Shown one piece after another: positions 63,009 to 64,000 of a stretch of 64,000 nucleotides of DNA. The position numbers and the translations under genes are program-made. Every line of letters starts with the position of its first letter. The stretch's first letter is position 1. This DNA is from CAZSAK01 sp964605155. GTDB lineage: Bacteria; Pseudomonadota; Gammaproteobacteria; SZUA-140. The stretch is from the NCBI GenBank assembly GCA_964605155.1, contig CAZSAK010000012.1, forward strand, positions 1 through 64,000. The letters are read 5' to 3'. The notes beneath the pieces were generated by a model that had not been told where the DNA came from, did not search any database, and worked only from the letters and a program-made list of their open reading frames with translations.

Positions 63009-63443
63009 TCAGGACGCCATCTTGTCGCTGACTATATCCTGAGCACCCTCGTCCAGGTAGCGCGATATCACTTCAAGCAGCTCATCGCGTGTGAAGGGTT
63101 TTAGTATATAGTGACTGGCTCCGACCACACGGCCACGAACCCGGTCATACTCCCTGTCCTTTGCACCCAGCAATATCACAGGCGTCTCCTTGAACAATGG
63201 ATTCTGCTTGATCACGGCACAAACCTGATAACCGTTGATTCGCGGTATCTTTACATCAAGCAGGATCAGCTGCGGACGAAATTCCACTATATGGGCCAGT
63301 GCCGCAAAGCCGTCACCGGTGGTTGCCACTTCATAGCCCGCCTTCTGCAGTAATGACCTGGTGACACACTGCATGCCAAGATTGTCATCCACGACCATAA
63401 TCCTGGTTTTATCCGTCGAGTGATCGCCTGTTACATTCTTCAC
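63009..63443 (-). CDS. pilG: PilG-like single-domain response regulator
   Basis: 144 residues from GTG at 63443 (GGGG 7 bases upstream; a TTG at 63449 is too close). One receiver domain: acidic pair VVDDN, phospho-acceptor D63 in LILLDVKIPRINGY, GYQVCAVIKQNPLFKETPV (in part) very like PilG, and K115 in LKPF. The conserved Ser/Thr before the KD motif is Gly93 (ILLGAKD instead of MLSSKD). It heads the chemosensory run and is divergent from gshA, the common place of pilG. Confidence 0.85.
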   Translation of the reverse strand: MKNVTGDHSTDKTRIMVVDDNLGMQCVTRSLLQKAGYEVATTGDGFAALAHIVEFRPQLILLDVKIPRINGYQVCAVIKQNPLFKETPVILLGAKDREYDRVRGRVVGASHYILKPFTRDELLEVISRYLDEGAQDIVSDKMAS

Positions 63444-63709
63444 TGTCAAACCCCGAATCAGGAACGGTACCCGGCCGCTCTATTCAACACAGCAACTGAT
63501 GAATATTATACAACTTATACTGTTGACGCGTGATAATATGGCAGTATTGCAGGTAATGTCGCGGCGCACGGAATGATGTCCGATTTCAATAATTTTATTA
63601 TGAAAATCATAGTATTAAATTATCATTCCAAGAGGCCACGGTGATATTCCGGTTTTAATCCACCCATGACTTGCAGTATGGTATTGCCAGTCTAGAAAAC
63701 AGGAATCCT

Positions 63710-64000
63710 ATGAGTATCGAGCACCTTCATCCGGTCCCTCACCTGACGACCGTATTATCCGGACCACTGCAACATATCGAGAGTCATCTGCTTGATCGGC
63801 AGGCTGCGATTGAATCCTGGTTACGTCGTGAGTGGCAAACCACGCCTCCCCCGTTTTACGCATCGGTCGATCTGCGCAATGCGGGTTTCAAGCTTGCACC
63901 GGTCGACACCAACCTGTTCCCCGCCGGATTCAATAACTTGAATCCGGCCTTCATCCCCTTGTGTATACAGGCCGTTCAATCCGCCATTGAGCGGATATGC
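63710..64000 (+). CDS. gshA: glutamate-cysteine ligase, proteobacterial type (5' part)
   Basis: The first 97 codons of a gene that continues past the right edge. ATG at 63710 follows AGGAA by 4 bases. The segment LRNAGFKLAPVDTNLFPAG is distinctive for the glutamate-cysteine ligase family first defined in Acidithiobacillus ferrooxidans and common in chemolithoautotrophic proteobacteria (TIGR02049-like), first step of glutathione synthesis. It is divergent from the pilG-like gene. Confidence 0.88.
   Translation, partial: MSIEHLHPVPHLTTVLSGPLQHIESHLLDRQAAIESWLRREWQTTPPPFYASVDLRNAGFKLAPVDTNLFPAGFNNLNPAFIPLCIQAVQSAIERIC

Noticed and set aside
1..64000. CRISPR arrays, insertion sequences, integrases, prophage
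   Set aside because: No regularly spaced repeats and no transposase, integrase or phage proteins were found in any frame.

Overview
The window looks like a chromosome segment of an autotrophic gammaproteobacterium, most likely of the sulfur-oxidiser/purple-sulfur type. The evidence is gammaproteobacterial gene order (rsmI divergent from lpoA-yraN-diaA-dolP; sspA-sspB; birA-coaX-SPOR; gshA next to a pilG-type locus) combined with a form IA RuBisCO operon of the cbbLSQO kind with a divergent cbbR. No phage, integrase, insertion sequence or CRISPR array was seen. GTG and TTG starts are common, and ribosome binding sites were used to choose many starts.

Layout. 1-6.0 kb: 5' end of RNase P RNA, rsmI, then lpoA, yraN, diaA, a dolP-like BON lipoprotein and a GlcD-type FAD oxidase. 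6.0-8.7 kb, minus strand: macro-domain protein, sspB, sspA, djlA. 8.7-14 kb, minus strand: a carbon module of short alpha-glucan phosphorylase, acetate kinase and phosphoketolase, which could turn stored glucan into acetyl phosphate, acetate and ATP. 14.5-21.6 kb: a tightly overlapping hyfBCEFGI-like operon whose large subunit has lost the nickel-iron cysteines, so it is a complex-I-like ion-pumping assembly rather than a hydrogenase. 21.7-25.4 kb, minus strand: DUF2231 protein with a His-rich tail, outer-membrane barrel, Tat-exported two-domain multicopper oxidase, Cys/His-rich exported peptide. 25.4-31.7 kb: cbbR, cbbL, cbbS, cbbQ, cbbO with an AT-rich palindromic operator region. 31.9-36 kb: small orphan protein, PilZ protein, tandem-receiver protein, amtB-glnK. 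36-42.2 kb: Lpp-like lipoprotein facing an L,D-transpeptidase, a broken EAL-domain gene, a metallo-hydrolase, a His-rich peptide, purT, a SIMPL protein. 42.2-45 kb: two-component system with a thioredoxin-like protein. 45-49 kb: two hypotheticals, tRNA-Thr, SPOR protein, coaX, birA, and a candidate structured RNA with its own promoter and terminator. 49.4-54.6 kb: ATP-grasp ligase, cNMP-binding protein, bactofilin, VWA protein and an acidic membrane-anchored protein. 54.7-57 kb: bioA, rsmE. 57-63.5 kb: a Pil-Chp-type chemosensory locus (pilG-, pilJ-, chpA-, chpB-like) in which the recognisable enzymatic or signalling residues are largely substituted. 63.7 kb to the end: start of gshA.

The strongest candidates for something undescribed are the nickel-free Hyf-like complex, the apparently kinase-dead and esterase-dead Pil-Chp cluster, the structured RNA upstream of birA, and the domain-1 type-1-copper oxidase cluster.
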